DNA from: JAJTHJ01 sp046316025
GTDB taxonomy: Bacteria > Pseudomonadota > Gammaproteobacteria > Burkholderiales > Burkholderiaceae_F
Length of the DNA stretch: 50,457 nt
Assembly (NCBI GenBank): GCA_046316025.1
Contig: JBKCXU010000145.1
Location: 1-50,457, forward strand
Direction: 5' to 3'
Shown one piece after another: positions 1-8,553 of this stretch (positions are counted from its first letter, which is position 1; every line of letters starts with the position of its first letter). Position numbers and translations under genes: made by a program. Under the pieces are notes generated by a model, which had not been told where the DNA came from, ran no database searches, and worked only from the letters and a program-made list of their open reading frames with translations.

Positions 1-166
1 TGCTAAATGCATTGCCACCTCGGGAGGCCGCGGCCCCTCTGCTGCGGATGGCGCGCTACCGCGCCGGAGGCCATTGAGACAACGTCAGCCTGGCGATCGT
101 CAAGCTCGAGCTCCCGCCCGAAACGGCGTCGTTGGTCACGACGCTTTACTGAGCGGCCAGGCGTCC

Positions 167-871
167 CTACTTTGCGCCACCGGCTCGTTCGGCTTCGCGC
201 CGCTCACGCTCCTCGGCGCGTTGCGCACGCCGTTGTTCGTTGGCCTGGCGCTCCTCTTCCTTCTTGCGGGCGCGCTCTTGCGCTTCGCGCTGGCGCTGCT
301 CGTAGGCGCGAGCGTTTTCGGCGCGCTGCGGCGCTTCCGCGGCACGCGCAGCTTCTTCTGCCTTTTGCCGCGCCTGCTTTTGTTCGAAGGCGGCCTTTTC
401 CGCCGCTGCTTCCTTGGCGCGGCGCTCTCGCTGCGCAGCGTCGTCCTGCGCCTGCTGCCGGCGCTGCTCAGACTCCTTGAGCGACTGCGCCTCGCGCGCC
501 GCCTTCTGCTCCGCGGACGGCTCACGCAACTGCTCGGTCGCCTGCCGAGCCTTGCGTTCTTCGGCATCCTGACGGCGCAGCACGGCGCTGGCGTCGGACT
601 TCACGCGCCGCGCCTCGACCGTCGCTTCCGTATAGGCCCGACGGGCCGACTCCACGCAGGCGGCAACGAAAAAGACCGACTGGCAGCGCTGCTGTTCCGC
701 CGCCCAGGTTGCCTCCGCCGCGTCGGCGGCCGCGTCGGCGGCCGCCACGGCACGGCCGGCCTGCTCGCGCGTCTGCAACTTGCCCGGCGGAAACTCCCGC
801 TCGAGTTCGCCGGCCGCCGCCACGCCGACAACGCAGCTAAGCGCGATCGACAACGCAGCGGCGCGGTTCAT
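167..871 (-). CDS. Exported Ala/Glu/Arg-rich coiled-coil protein
   Basis: A 234-residue protein. It opens with a signal peptide (MNRAAALSIALSCVVGVAAA, likely cleaved near residue 20). After a spacer with two cysteines (QQRCQSVFFVAACVE), a long low-complexity region rich in Glu, Arg, Gln, Ala and Lys runs almost to the C-terminus, as in a continuous charged coiled coil. The open frame extends further upstream, but only the ATG at 871 gives a secretion signal. This start lies 35 bases inside the end of zapE, so the two are probably translated together. No enzyme motif is visible. A periplasmic structural or scaffold role is a guess from composition. It is the last gene of the sucA-to-zapE series. 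Confidence 0.6.
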   Translation of the reverse strand: MNRAAALSIALSCVVGVAAAGELEREFPPGKLQTREQAGRAVAAADAAADAAEATWAAEQQRCQSVFFVAACVESARRAYTEATVEARRVKSDASAVLRRQDAEERKARQATEQLREPSAEQKAAREAQSLKESEQRRQQAQDDAAQRERRAKEAAAEKAAFEQKQARQKAEEAARAAEAPQRAENARAYEQRQREAQERARKKEEERQANEQRRAQRAEERERREAERAGGAK

Positions 872-1931
872 CGAGGTACTCGCGGGATTGCATTTCGACC
901 AGGCGGGAGGCGGTTCGGACGAATTCGTGGGCCAGGGCGCCATGCGTATACAAGGCCTCAGGCGCCGCCGCGGCCGACACGATGAGCTTAACGCGGTGGT
1001 CGTAGAGCACGTCCACCAGCCAGGTGAAGCGGCGCGCCTCGGAGGCCTGCCCGGCGGACATCGCCGGCACGCCGGACAGAAGCACCGTGTGGAAGCGCGC
1101 CGCCAGTTCAAGATAGTCGTTCTGCGAGCGCGGGCCACCGCAGAGGGTGGCAAAGTCGAACCACACGACCCCACCCGCCCGCCGCAGAGCGCGCATGCGG
1201 CGGTGCTCGATCTCCAGGGTCGGATCGTCGTCGTCGGCCTCGGCCACGCGCGTGAAGGTCGCGGCCAGCGCCGCCTCGGCCCGCTCGTCGACCGGGGTCA
1301 GGTAGACGTCGATGGAACTCAAGGCACGGCGCCGATAGTCGATGCCGGCATCGACTCGCAGCACGTCCAGGTGCTGCTTGAGCAGCGCGATCGCCGGCAA
1401 CAGGCGGTCGCGGTGCAGCCCGTCCGGGTACAGCTCGTCGGGGGGATAGTTGGAGGTCATCACAAAGCCGACGCGCAGTTCGAAGAGGTTCGCCAGCAGG
1501 CGATGCAGGATCATGGCATCGGCGATGTCGGAGACGTGAAACTCGTCGAAGCAAATCAGCCGCGCGCGTCTGCCGATCCGCGCTGCCACGGCATTGAGCG
1601 GGTCGGGCGTGCCCTTCAGTTCGTCCAGATCGCGGTGCACGCCGCGCATGAACTCGTGAAAGTGGATGCGGGTCTTGCGCACCAGTGGCACTGCGGCAAA
1701 AAACGCGTCCATGAGGAAGCTCTTGCCGCGCCCGACCCCGCCCCACAGGTACACACCTCGCGGAATCGGCGGGCGCCGCAGGAGCCTGGCCACTGCGTTG
1801 GTGCGCAGCACCTTGTACGCGCGCCAGTCGTCATCCAGCCGCGCCAGCCGATCGGCCGCTGCGCGCTGCGCCTCGTCCAGCGTGTAGCCGCGCGCGGCAA
1901 GCAGGGCTTCGAGCTGATTGCGAAAACCCAT
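837..1931 (-). CDS. zapE: Cell division protein ZapE (AFG1-family ATPase)
   Basis: A 364-residue AFG1/ZapE-family ATPase. The Walker A motif GGVGRGKS is at residues 64-71 and Walker B LICFDEF at about 125-131, followed by the family's HVSDIADAMIL stretch and the sensor-like VMTSNYPPDELY segment. Length matches the family. In E. coli ZapE interacts with FtsZ in an ATP-dependent way and affects Z-ring stability. The start ATG at 1931 is just downstream of the NTF2-like gene, and its 3' end overlaps the coiled-coil gene. A zapE gene downstream of the 2-oxoglutarate dehydrogenase genes is common in betaproteobacteria (recalled, not searched). Confidence 0.93.
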   Translation of the reverse strand: MGFRNQLEALLAARGYTLDEAQRAAADRLARLDDDWRAYKVLRTNAVARLLRRPPIPRGVYLWGGVGRGKSFLMDAFFAAVPLVRKTRIHFHEFMRGVHRDLDELKGTPDPLNAVAARIGRRARLICFDEFHVSDIADAMILHRLLANLFELRVGFVMTSNYPPDELYPDGLHRDRLLPAIALLKQHLDVLRVDAGIDYRRRALSSIDVYLTPVDERAEAALAATFTRVAEADDDDPTLEIEHRRMRALRRAGGVVWFDFATLCGGPRSQNDYLELAARFHTVLLSGVPAMSAGQASEARRFTWLVDVLYDHRVKLIVSAAAAPEALYTHGALAHEFVRTASRLVEMQSREYLDEPRRCVVDRA

Positions 1932-1937
1932 CCGGAC

Positions 1938-2312
1938 TCAGTCTCGCTGCGGCGTGTCCTGGCTGAACACGTTGACCCAGTCGCCGTCGCACTGCTGCCA
2001 GATCGAACTGACGAACATCGTTTGCATCGTCGCGCGTCGATCGTCGCCGTGGCGCCGGAAGCGGGCGCGGTAGGCGAGCAAGACGCTATCCCGGCATAGC
2101 GGCAACAGCCGCTCGCGGTCGATGAGATAGTCGTCGACCCGCGGGCCGGCGTTCAACTGCGCGGCGTGCGCGGCGCGGTCGGCAAAGCCGGTCTCGTAGA
2201 CGCCGAGAAAGTTGGCGGACAGCACGCGCGCATCGGCCTCCGCGTCGCCGGTGCGCAGCGCCTCCCACACCTGCCGTTCCAGTTCGACGAAGAAGGCCAG
2301 GTCGGGCAGCAC
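1938..2312 (-). CDS. NTF2-like (SnoaL/DUF4440-type) small protein
   Basis: A 124-residue protein with the look of an NTF2-like cone fold. An N-terminal helix (DLAFFVELERQVWEAL) leads to an acidic stretch (GDAEADARVLSANFLGVYETG), then beta-rich segments ending in FVSSIWQQCDGDWVNVFSQDTP. The W-V-N-V-F-S-Q-D-T-P ending is typical of the DUF4440/SnoaL-like superfamily. The start codon appears to be GTG at 2312, 10 bases after the lpd stop. It ends six bases before zapE, so it is very likely co-transcribed with both. The substrate is unknown and no catalytic residue can be assigned from sequence alone. Confidence 0.6.
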   Translation of the reverse strand: MLPDLAFFVELERQVWEALRTGDAEADARVLSANFLGVYETGFADRAAHAAQLNAGPRVDDYLIDRERLLPLCRDSVLLAYRARFRRHGDDRRATMQTMFVSSIWQQCDGDWVNVFSQDTPQRD

Positions 2313-2322
2313 AGCAAAGCGA

Positions 2323-3750
2323 TCAGAAGTTCAGCGCCCGCTTGTCCACCGCCAGCGCCGCTTCCTTGGTGACTTCCGACAACGACGGATGCGCGTGGCA
2401 GATGCGGCCGATGTCTTCGCTGGAGGCGCGAAACTCCATCGCCACCACCGCCTCGGCGATCAGCTCGGAGGCAAACGGACCGATGATGTGCACGCCGAGG
2501 ATTTCGTCCGTCGTGGCGTCGGCCAGAAACTTGACGAAGCCCGTCGTGTCGCCGAGCGCCCGCGCCCGGCCGTTGGCCATGAAGGGAAAGCTGCCCGCCT
2601 TGACCGCGCGACCGGCCGCATGCAACTGCTGTTCGGTCTGGCCGACCCAGGCGATTTCCGGCGAGGTGTAGATCACCCAGGGGATCGTGTTGAAGTTCAC
2701 GTGGCCATGTTGGCCGACGATGCGCTCGGCCACCGCCACGCCTTCTTCCTCGCCCTTGTGCGCGAGCATCGGGCCGCGCACCACGTCGCCCACCGCCCAC
2801 ACGTTCGGCAAGTTGGTGCGGCAGTCGTCGTCGACGGCAATGAAGCCGCGTTCGTCTAGCTTCAGTCCGACGGCCTCGCCATTCAAGCCGGCCGTGTTGG
2901 GGATGCGGCCAATCGACACCACCAGCCGGTCGCAGTCGAGCCTCTGCGCAGCACCACTCGCGTCTTTCCAGGCGACGGCGACGCTGTCCTTCTCCAGGGT
3001 GACCGTGCCCACCGAAGCGCCGAGGTGGATCTTCAGTCCCTGCTTGGTGAAGACCTTGAGCGCTTCCTTGGCCACGTCCGCATCGGCCGCGCCGAGAAAG
3101 GTCGGCAGCGCCTCCAGCACGGTCACCTCCGCGCCGAGCCGCCGCCACACGCTGCCCATCTCCAGCCCGATCACGCCCGAGCCGATCACGCCAAGCCGCT
3201 TGGGTACGTCGGCAATCGACAGCGCGCCGTCGTTGGACAGCACCAGTTTCTCGTCGAAGGGCACGCCGGGCAGCGCACGCGCGACGGAACCGGTGGCGAC
3301 AACCACGTACTTGGCGATCAGCGTCTCGTTGGCGGGTTCGGACACCGCGACTTCGTAGCCGCCATCGGCCTTGCCGGCAAAGCTGCCACGACCGTGAAAG
3401 AACGCGACCTTGTTCTTCTTGAAGAGGTAAGCGATGCCGTCGTTGTTCTGCTTCACGACCACCGCCTTGCGCGCCAGCATCCTGGCCAGATCGAGGCCAA
3501 GCTGCCCAATCTGGATGCCGTGCTCGGCAAAGTGATGCCCGGCAGCCTCGTAGTGTTCCGAAGACTGCAACAACGCTTTGGACGGAATGCAGCCGACATT
3601 GGTGCAGGTGCCGCCCAACGCCGGGCCGCCTTTGGCGTTCCTCCACTGGTCGATGCAGGCGACCGACAACCCGAGTTGCGCGGCGCGGATCGCGGCGATG
3701 TAGCCGCCCGGGCCGCCGCCAATGACGACAACGTCGAAGTTCTTGGACAT
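2323..3750 (-). CDS. lpdA: Dihydrolipoyl dehydrogenase (E3)
   Basis: A 475-residue flavoprotein that reoxidises the dihydrolipoyl group of the E2 subunit, using FAD and passing electrons to NAD+. It starts with the FAD-binding GGGPGGYIAAIRAAQLG. The redox-active cysteines are in GGTCTNVGCIPSK (Cys49 and Cys54). A second nucleotide-binding GxGxxG segment (VIGSGVIGLEMG) and the C-terminal active-site HAHPSLSE (about residues 452-459) are both present. The open frame runs upstream, but MSKNFD at 3750 fits the family start. It lies downstream of sucA and sucB with one small gene intervening, so it probably serves the 2-oxoglutarate dehydrogenase complex. Confidence 0.95.
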   Translation of the reverse strand: MSKNFDVVVIGGGPGGYIAAIRAAQLGLSVACIDQWRNAKGGPALGGTCTNVGCIPSKALLQSSEHYEAAGHHFAEHGIQIGQLGLDLARMLARKAVVVKQNNDGIAYLFKKNKVAFFHGRGSFAGKADGGYEVAVSEPANETLIAKYVVVATGSVARALPGVPFDEKLVLSNDGALSIADVPKRLGVIGSGVIGLEMGSVWRRLGAEVTVLEALPTFLGAADADVAKEALKVFTKQGLKIHLGASVGTVTLEKDSVAVAWKDASGAAQRLDCDRLVVSIGRIPNTAGLNGEAVGLKLDERGFIAVDDDCRTNLPNVWAVGDVVRGPMLAHKGEEEGVAVAERIVGQHGHVNFNTIPWVIYTSPEIAWVGQTEQQLHAAGRAVKAGSFPFMANGRARALGDTTGFVKFLADATTDEILGVHIIGPFASELIAEAVVAMEFRASSEDIGRICHAHPSLSEVTKEAALAVDKRALNF

Positions 3751-3755
3751 GATGT

Positions 3756-4070
3756 TTACCGGCCTTGCCGCGGCACGAAGATCCACAGCAGCAGATACAG
3801 CAGCAGCGTGAAGCCGCCAATGAAGATCCCGACGACAAAGATCAAGCGCCAAATCCACGACTCCACACCGGTGCTGGCGCCGATGCCGCCGCAGACACCG
3901 GCGATCCACTTGTCTTCATCCGACAGGCGCAGACGGTTGATCGCCAGCCCGGAGACGGGAGCCGGCCCGCCGCCCAGCAGCCTGGCCTTGGCGCGGTCGA
4001 ACTCCTCTTGCGTGATCGCGCCGCGCGTAAGCAGATCGTGCAGCTTGGCGACTTCGTCGGCAGTGGACAT
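3756..4070 (-). CDS. SHOCT and PspC domain small membrane protein
   Basis: A 104-residue protein. The first 35 residues (DEVAKLHDLLTRGAITQEEFDRAKARLL) match the SHOCT short C-terminal-type oligomerisation motif. A PspC-like part follows (DKWIAGVCGGIGASTGV), then a hydrophobic span (IWRLIFVVGIFIGGFTLLLY) ending in FVPRQGR. PspC proteins are inner-membrane components or sensors of envelope-stress responses. Here the gene sits between sucB (stop 3 bases upstream) and lpd (start 5 bases downstream), so it must be transcribed with them. A membrane protein inside the E1-E2-E3 operon is unusual. Any role in placing the complex at the membrane is inference. Confidence 0.8.
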   Translation of the reverse strand: MSTADEVAKLHDLLTRGAITQEEFDRAKARLLGGGPAPVSGLAINRLRLSDEDKWIAGVCGGIGASTGVESWIWRLIFVVGIFIGGFTLLLYLLLWIFVPRQGR

Positions 4071-4073
4071 GGC

Positions 4074-5327
4074 TTAGACCTCCAGCAGCAGCCGCGCCGG
4101 GTCTTCCAGCGCTTCCTTCATCGCCACCAGCGACAGCACCGCTTCGCGGCCGTCGATGATCCGGTGGTCGTACGACAAGGCGAGGTAGTTGATCGGCCGG
4201 ATCACGATCTGGCCGTTTTCCACGACCGGCCGCTCCTTGGTCGCGTGCACGCCGAGGATCGCCGCCTGCGGTGGGTTGATGATGGGCGTGGACAACATCG
4301 AGCCGAACACGCCGCCGTTGGAAATCGAGAAGGTGCCGCCGGTCAATTCCTCCAGCGCCAATTTGCCCTCGCCGGCGCGCTTGCCGAACTCCGCGATCTT
4401 CTTCTCGATGTCGGCGAAGGTCGTCTGGTCGGCGTCGCGCAGGATCGGCACCACCAGGCCGCGCGGCGAGCCGACCGCGATGCCGATGTCGAAGTAGCCG
4501 TGATAGACGATGTCGTTGCCGTCGACGGACGCGTTGACGACCGGGTACTTCTTAAGCGCCGCCACCGCCGCCTTGACGAAGAAGGACATGAAGCCGAGCT
4601 TTACGCCATGCTCCTTTTCGAACTTGTCCTTGTACTTGTTGCGCAGGTCCATCACCGGCTGCATGTTGACCTCGTTGAACGTGGTCAAGATGGCCGCGGT
4701 CGATTGCGACTGAACCAGACGTTCGGCCACCCGCGCGCGCAGCCGGGACATCGGCACGCGCTGCTCGGGCCGACCGCTGAGCGCGGAAAGATCGATCGGC
4801 GCGGCGACCGCTTGCAGCGCGGGCTTGGGCGCGGCGGCAGGCGCCGGTACCGGGACAGGCGCAGCGGCGGCGGGCGTGGCCGCAGTCGCGGCCAGCACGT
4901 CGCCCTTCAAGATGCGGCCGTCTTTGCCGGTGCCTTGCACCTGCGCGGGCGACAAGCCGGCCTCGGCCAGCAGCTTGGCCGCGGCCGGCATGGCAACGGG
5001 GCCCGCTGCCGCAGGGGCTGCGGCAGCGGGCGCTGGTGCAGCAGCCGGCGCAGGCGCGGGCGCGGCTGCGCCGGCGGCGGCCTTACCTTCGGTATCGACC
5101 GTTGCAATCAACTCGCCGGAGACGACGGTGCTGCCATCGCCCTTGACGATGCTCGCCAACACACCGGCCGCGGGCGCAGGCACTTCGAGCACGACCTTGT
5201 CGGTCTCGACCTCGATCAGCACTTCATCGACGGCGACAGCCTCGCCGGGCTTCTTCTTCCATTGCAGCAGGGTCGCCTCGGCGACCGACTCGGACAACTG
5301 CGGAACCTTGACTTCGACGGTAGACAT
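4074..5327 (-). CDS. sucB: 2-oxoglutarate dehydrogenase E2 (dihydrolipoyl succinyltransferase)
   Basis: A 417-residue E2 subunit. The N-terminal lipoyl domain carries the lipoylated lysine in VETDKVVLEV (Lys44). An Ala/Pro-rich linker of about 50 residues follows, and then the peripheral-subunit-binding domain (AKLLAEAGLSPAQVQGTGKDG). The C-terminal catalytic domain ends in SYDHRIIDGREAV, with the acyltransferase histidine near residue 388. The enzyme moves succinyl groups from E1 to CoA. The start is ATG 5327 (MSTVEVKVPQLSESV); the upstream extension of the frame is a repeat-rich spacer and not coding. It is one of three subunits encoded together with sucA and lpd. Confidence 0.96.
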   Translation of the reverse strand: MSTVEVKVPQLSESVAEATLLQWKKKPGEAVAVDEVLIEVETDKVVLEVPAPAAGVLASIVKGDGSTVVSGELIATVDTEGKAAAGAAAPAPAPAAAPAPAAAAPAAAGPVAMPAAAKLLAEAGLSPAQVQGTGKDGRILKGDVLAATAATPAAAAPVPVPAPAAAPKPALQAVAAPIDLSALSGRPEQRVPMSRLRARVAERLVQSQSTAAILTTFNEVNMQPVMDLRNKYKDKFEKEHGVKLGFMSFFVKAAVAALKKYPVVNASVDGNDIVYHGYFDIGIAVGSPRGLVVPILRDADQTTFADIEKKIAEFGKRAGEGKLALEELTGGTFSISNGGVFGSMLSTPIINPPQAAILGVHATKERPVVENGQIVIRPINYLALSYDHRIIDGREAVLSLVAMKEALEDPARLLLEV

Positions 5328-5336
5328 TTGAGTTCG

Positions 5337-5434
5337 GTGAAACGTGAAATGTGAAAAGTGAAACGCGGGGATCGAAGCGCAGACGAGAAACGCGGCGGGA
5401 GCCGGCGGCTCACGTCTCAGGTTTCGCGTTTCAC
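5337..5434. repeat. Tandem GTGAAAN heptamers with an inverted copy between sucA and sucB
   Basis: Read on the plus strand, four heptamers run head to tail: GTGAAAC, GTGAAAT, GTGAAAA, GTGAAAC (5337-5364). The last continues to GTGAAACGCG (5358-5367). Its exact inverse CGCGTTTCAC lies at 5425-5434 and overlaps the sucA stop codon. The arms could pair across a loop of about 57 bases in the sucA-sucB transcript. Iterons for a binding protein, a remnant of a short mobile repeat, or an RNA element affecting the E1:E2 ratio are all possible. The sequence does not decide between them. Confidence 0.75.
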
Positions 5435-8283
5435 TTCGAAAGAACGACTCCCTTGAACTTCGCAAACGCCGCGTGCACCAGCGCCTTTTGCTGCTCGGCG
5501 TGCTTGGCGTAGTAGCCGACCGCGGGCGAGGCCGAGGCCGGCCGGCCGGCGTAGGCGAGCTTCTGCCCTTCGGCCATGTTTTCCATCACGTGGTGCTGTG
5601 CGTAGAGCCACGCGCCCTGGTTTTGCGGCTCGTCCTGGCACCAGACGATTTCGGTCGCCGCCGGGTACTTCTTCAACTCTGCCGCCAGCGCCTTGTGCGG
5701 GAACGGGTAAAGCTGCTCGATGCGCAGCAGCGCCACGGACTCGTCGCCGCGCTCGCGCCGCTCGGCCGCGAGGTCGTAGTAGACCTTGCCGCTGCACAGG
5801 ATCGCGCGCTTGACCTTCTTGCCGTCGGCCGCCTTGTCGCCGAGCACGGTGTGGAACTCGCCCCGCGCCAGTTCGCTCAAGTCCGAGGCCGCGTCCTTGT
5901 GCCGCAGCAGCGACTTGGGCGTCAGGATCACGAGCGGCTTGCGGAATACCCGGATCATCTGCCGCCGCAGCAGGTGGAAGATCTGCGCCGCGTTGGTCGG
6001 CTGCACCACCTGCATGTTGTTGTCGGCGCACAGTTGCAGGAATCGCTCGGGCCGCGCGGAGGAGTGCTCCGGCCCCTGCCCTTCGTAGCCGTGCGGCAGC
6101 ATCAGCGTCAGCCCGCACACGCGGCCCCACTTGACCTCGCCCGAAGAGATGAACTGGTCGATCAGCACCTGCGCGCCGTTGACGAAGTCGCCGAACTGCG
6201 CCTCCCAGACCACCAGCGCATTGGGCTCCGCGGTCGAGTAGCCGTACTCAAAGCCGAGCACCGCTTCTTCGGACAGCACCGAGTCGATCACCAGGAACTG
6301 CGCCTGCCCTTCCGAGACGTGTTGCAGCGGGATGTAGCTGCCGGTGTCCCACTTCTCGCGGTTCTGGTCGTGCAGCACCGCGTGGCGGTGGGTAAAGGTG
6401 CCGCGGCCCGAGTCCTGCCCGGTGATACGAACCGGGAAGCCGCTCGCCACCAGCGAGGCGAACGATAGATGCTCGGCCATGCCCCAATCGACCGGCAGCT
6501 TGCCCTCGCCCATCGCGCGCCGGTCGGCAATCACCTTCTCCACCAGCGGATGCAGCTTGAAGCTCGGCGGCACCGTAGTGATCCGCTCTGCCAGCCGCTT
6601 CAACTCGGCCAGCGGCACGGCGGTATCGGCGTGGTCGGTCCATTTGCGGTTCAGATACGCCGACCAGTCCACCGCGTACTTGCTCTTGTAGTTGGTCAGC
6701 ACCGGGTCGATGGTGTGCCGGCCCTCGTCCATCGCGCGGCGGTACTCCTTGACCATCTCGTCGGGCTCCGTCGCGGCGAGCGTGCCCTGCGTGACCAGCC
6801 GGTCGGCGTACAGCTTGCGCGTGCCGGGATGCTGGCCGATCTTCTTGTACATCAGCGGCTGGGTGACCGCCGGCGTGTCCTGCTCGTTGTGGCCGAGCCG
6901 GCGGAAGCAGACGATGTCCAGCACCACGTCCTTGTGGAAGGCCTGGCGGAAGTCCATCGCGATCTCCGCAGCGAAGACGACCGCTTCGGGATCGTCGCCA
7001 TTGACGTGCAGCACCGGCGCCTCGATGGTCTTGACGACATCGGTGCAGTAGATCGTCGAGCGCGAGTCGCGCGGGTCCGAAGTGGTAAATCCGATCTGGT
7101 TGTTGATCACCACGTGCACCGTGCCGCCGGTGCGGTAGCCGCGGGTCTGCGCGAGGTTGAGCGTTTCCATCACCACGCCCTGCCCGGCGAAGGCCGCGTC
7201 GCCGTGCACCAGGATCGGCAGCACCTTGACGTGCTTGCCATCGCCGCGACGATCCTGCCGCGCACGCACCGAGCCTTCGACCACCGGGTTGACGATCTCG
7301 AGGTGCGACGGGTTGAACGCCAGCGACAGATGCACCGGCCCGCCGGGCGTGGACACGTCGCTGGAAAAGCCGTTGTGGTACTTCACGTCGCCGGCCGCCA
7401 GATCGGCCGCACCCTTGCCCTCGAACTCGGCGAACAAGTCCTTCGGCATCTTGCCGAGCGTGTTGACGAGCACGTTGAGCCGCCCGCGGTGCGCCATGCC
7501 GATGACGATTTCTTCGACGCCGTCGGCGCCGGCGCGGCGTACCAGTTCGTCCATCGCCGCGATGAACGACTCGCCGCCTTCCAGAGAAAACCGCTTCTGC
7601 CCGACGTACTTGGTGTGGAGATAACGCTCCAGCCCCTCGGCGGCGGTGAGCCGGCCCAGGATATGGCGTTTGAAGTCGAGGCCGAAGTGCGGCGTGGACC
7701 GCGACGACTCCAGCTTCTGCTGCATCCAGCGCTTTTGCGCCGGATCGGAGATGTGCATGTACTCGACGCCGATCGTGCCGCAGTAGGTCTGGCGCAGCGC
7801 CTTGACGATCTCGCGCAGCGTCATCTGCTCGGCGCCGAAGTACGTGTTGGTGGCCGAGAAGACGATGTCCATGTCGGCTTCGGTCAGGTCGTAGAAGCCG
7901 GGTTCGAGTTCGGGGATCTGCGGTCGCTCCTGGCGCTTGAGCGGATCGAGGTCGGCCCAGCGGTTGCCAAGGAAGCGGTAGGCCGCGATGATCGATTGGA
8001 CGTGAACCTGCTTGCGGGCGACCGACAAGTCGGTCGGCGCCACCGTGGGCCGTAGCGTGCCAGTCTTGGCACGCAGCGCAAAGCTTTCGACGATCGGGGC
8101 GTGCGCCACATCCGGCGTCTTGGCCGAGCCATCGGCCGCCGGCACCAGTTGCATCTGGTCGAAGTAAGCGCGCCATTTGTCCGGCACCGAGGCCGGATTG
8201 TCGAGATAGCGCTCGTACAGCTCTTCCACGTACGGCGCGTTGCCGCCGAACAGGTACGAGTTGGCCTGGAACTCTCGCATCAT
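5431..8283 (-). CDS. sucA: 2-oxoglutarate dehydrogenase E1
   Basis: A 950-residue thiamine-diphosphate-dependent E1 subunit that decarboxylates 2-oxoglutarate and succinylates the E2 lipoyl group. The N-terminus (NSYLFGGNAPYVEELYERYL) is the conserved E2-contacting segment. Further on are the E1 motifs FSLEGGESFIAAMDE, IGMAHRGRLNVLVNTLGK and VVINNQIGFTTSDP, and a C-terminal transketolase-like pyrimidine domain with LPHGYEGQGPEHSSARPERF. Two adjacent ATG codons occur at 8283 and 8280, with a GGAAAGGTGAAG ribosome-binding region upstream. It is the first gene of the minus-strand operon. The 270-base gap to the divergent creD should hold its promoter, but none could be assigned with confidence. 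Confidence 0.97.
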   Translation of the reverse strand: MMREFQANSYLFGGNAPYVEELYERYLDNPASVPDKWRAYFDQMQLVPAADGSAKTPDVAHAPIVESFALRAKTGTLRPTVAPTDLSVARKQVHVQSIIAAYRFLGNRWADLDPLKRQERPQIPELEPGFYDLTEADMDIVFSATNTYFGAEQMTLREIVKALRQTYCGTIGVEYMHISDPAQKRWMQQKLESSRSTPHFGLDFKRHILGRLTAAEGLERYLHTKYVGQKRFSLEGGESFIAAMDELVRRAGADGVEEIVIGMAHRGRLNVLVNTLGKMPKDLFAEFEGKGAADLAAGDVKYHNGFSSDVSTPGGPVHLSLAFNPSHLEIVNPVVEGSVRARQDRRGDGKHVKVLPILVHGDAAFAGQGVVMETLNLAQTRGYRTGGTVHVVINNQIGFTTSDPRDSRSTIYCTDVVKTIEAPVLHVNGDDPEAVVFAAEIAMDFRQAFHKDVVLDIVCFRRLGHNEQDTPAVTQPLMYKKIGQHPGTRKLYADRLVTQGTLAATEPDEMVKEYRRAMDEGRHTIDPVLTNYKSKYAVDWSAYLNRKWTDHADTAVPLAELKRLAERITTVPPSFKLHPLVEKVIADRRAMGEGKLPVDWGMAEHLSFASLVASGFPVRITGQDSGRGTFTHRHAVLHDQNREKWDTGSYIPLQHVSEGQAQFLVIDSVLSEEAVLGFEYGYSTAEPNALVVWEAQFGDFVNGAQVLIDQFISSGEVKWGRVCGLTLMLPHGYEGQGPEHSSARPERFLQLCADNNMQVVQPTNAAQIFHLLRRQMIRVFRKPLVILTPKSLLRHKDAASDLSELARGEFHTVLGDKAADGKKVKRAILCSGKVYYDLAAERRERGDESVALLRIEQLYPFPHKALAAELKKYPAATEIVWCQDEPQNQGAWLYAQHHVMENMAEGQKLAYAGRPASASPAVGYYAKHAEQQKALVHAAFAKFKGVVLSK

Positions 8284-8553
8284 GGCGCTTCACCTTTCCG
8301 CGCGTTTCGCGCTTTGGATGCCGGTGCGGCCAGAAGGGGGCGCACCGTCCGCTACCGGCCCCGCGCCGGATCGCGAATTGCTGACTGGTTGTCTCCGCGC
8401 CGCCGCTTGTTGTGACGTGCTTTACGCAGCGCGGCGGCGAGCATAACACCGCAGCAGGCACCTTTATTCACGCTTCCTTCATCGTCGCTTCATCGCGCGT
8501 TCGCGCAGTAGGCCGAAGCTTGTCGCCGTCGATAGCCAACCTCGGAGGATCGA

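Noticed and set aside
1..166. Possible gene end at the window start
   Set aside because: An open frame runs here on the plus strand but has no recognisable product and overlaps the coiled-coil gene antisense; I see nothing certain in 1-166.
5337..5364. CRISPR-like array from the heptamer repeats
   Set aside because: Units are 7 bases with no spacers and no cas genes nearby.
8284..8553. sucA promoter at a TATGCT-like -10 on the minus strand
   Set aside because: The -10 (about 8440-8445) has no acceptable -35 at 16-18 bases, so it was not annotated.
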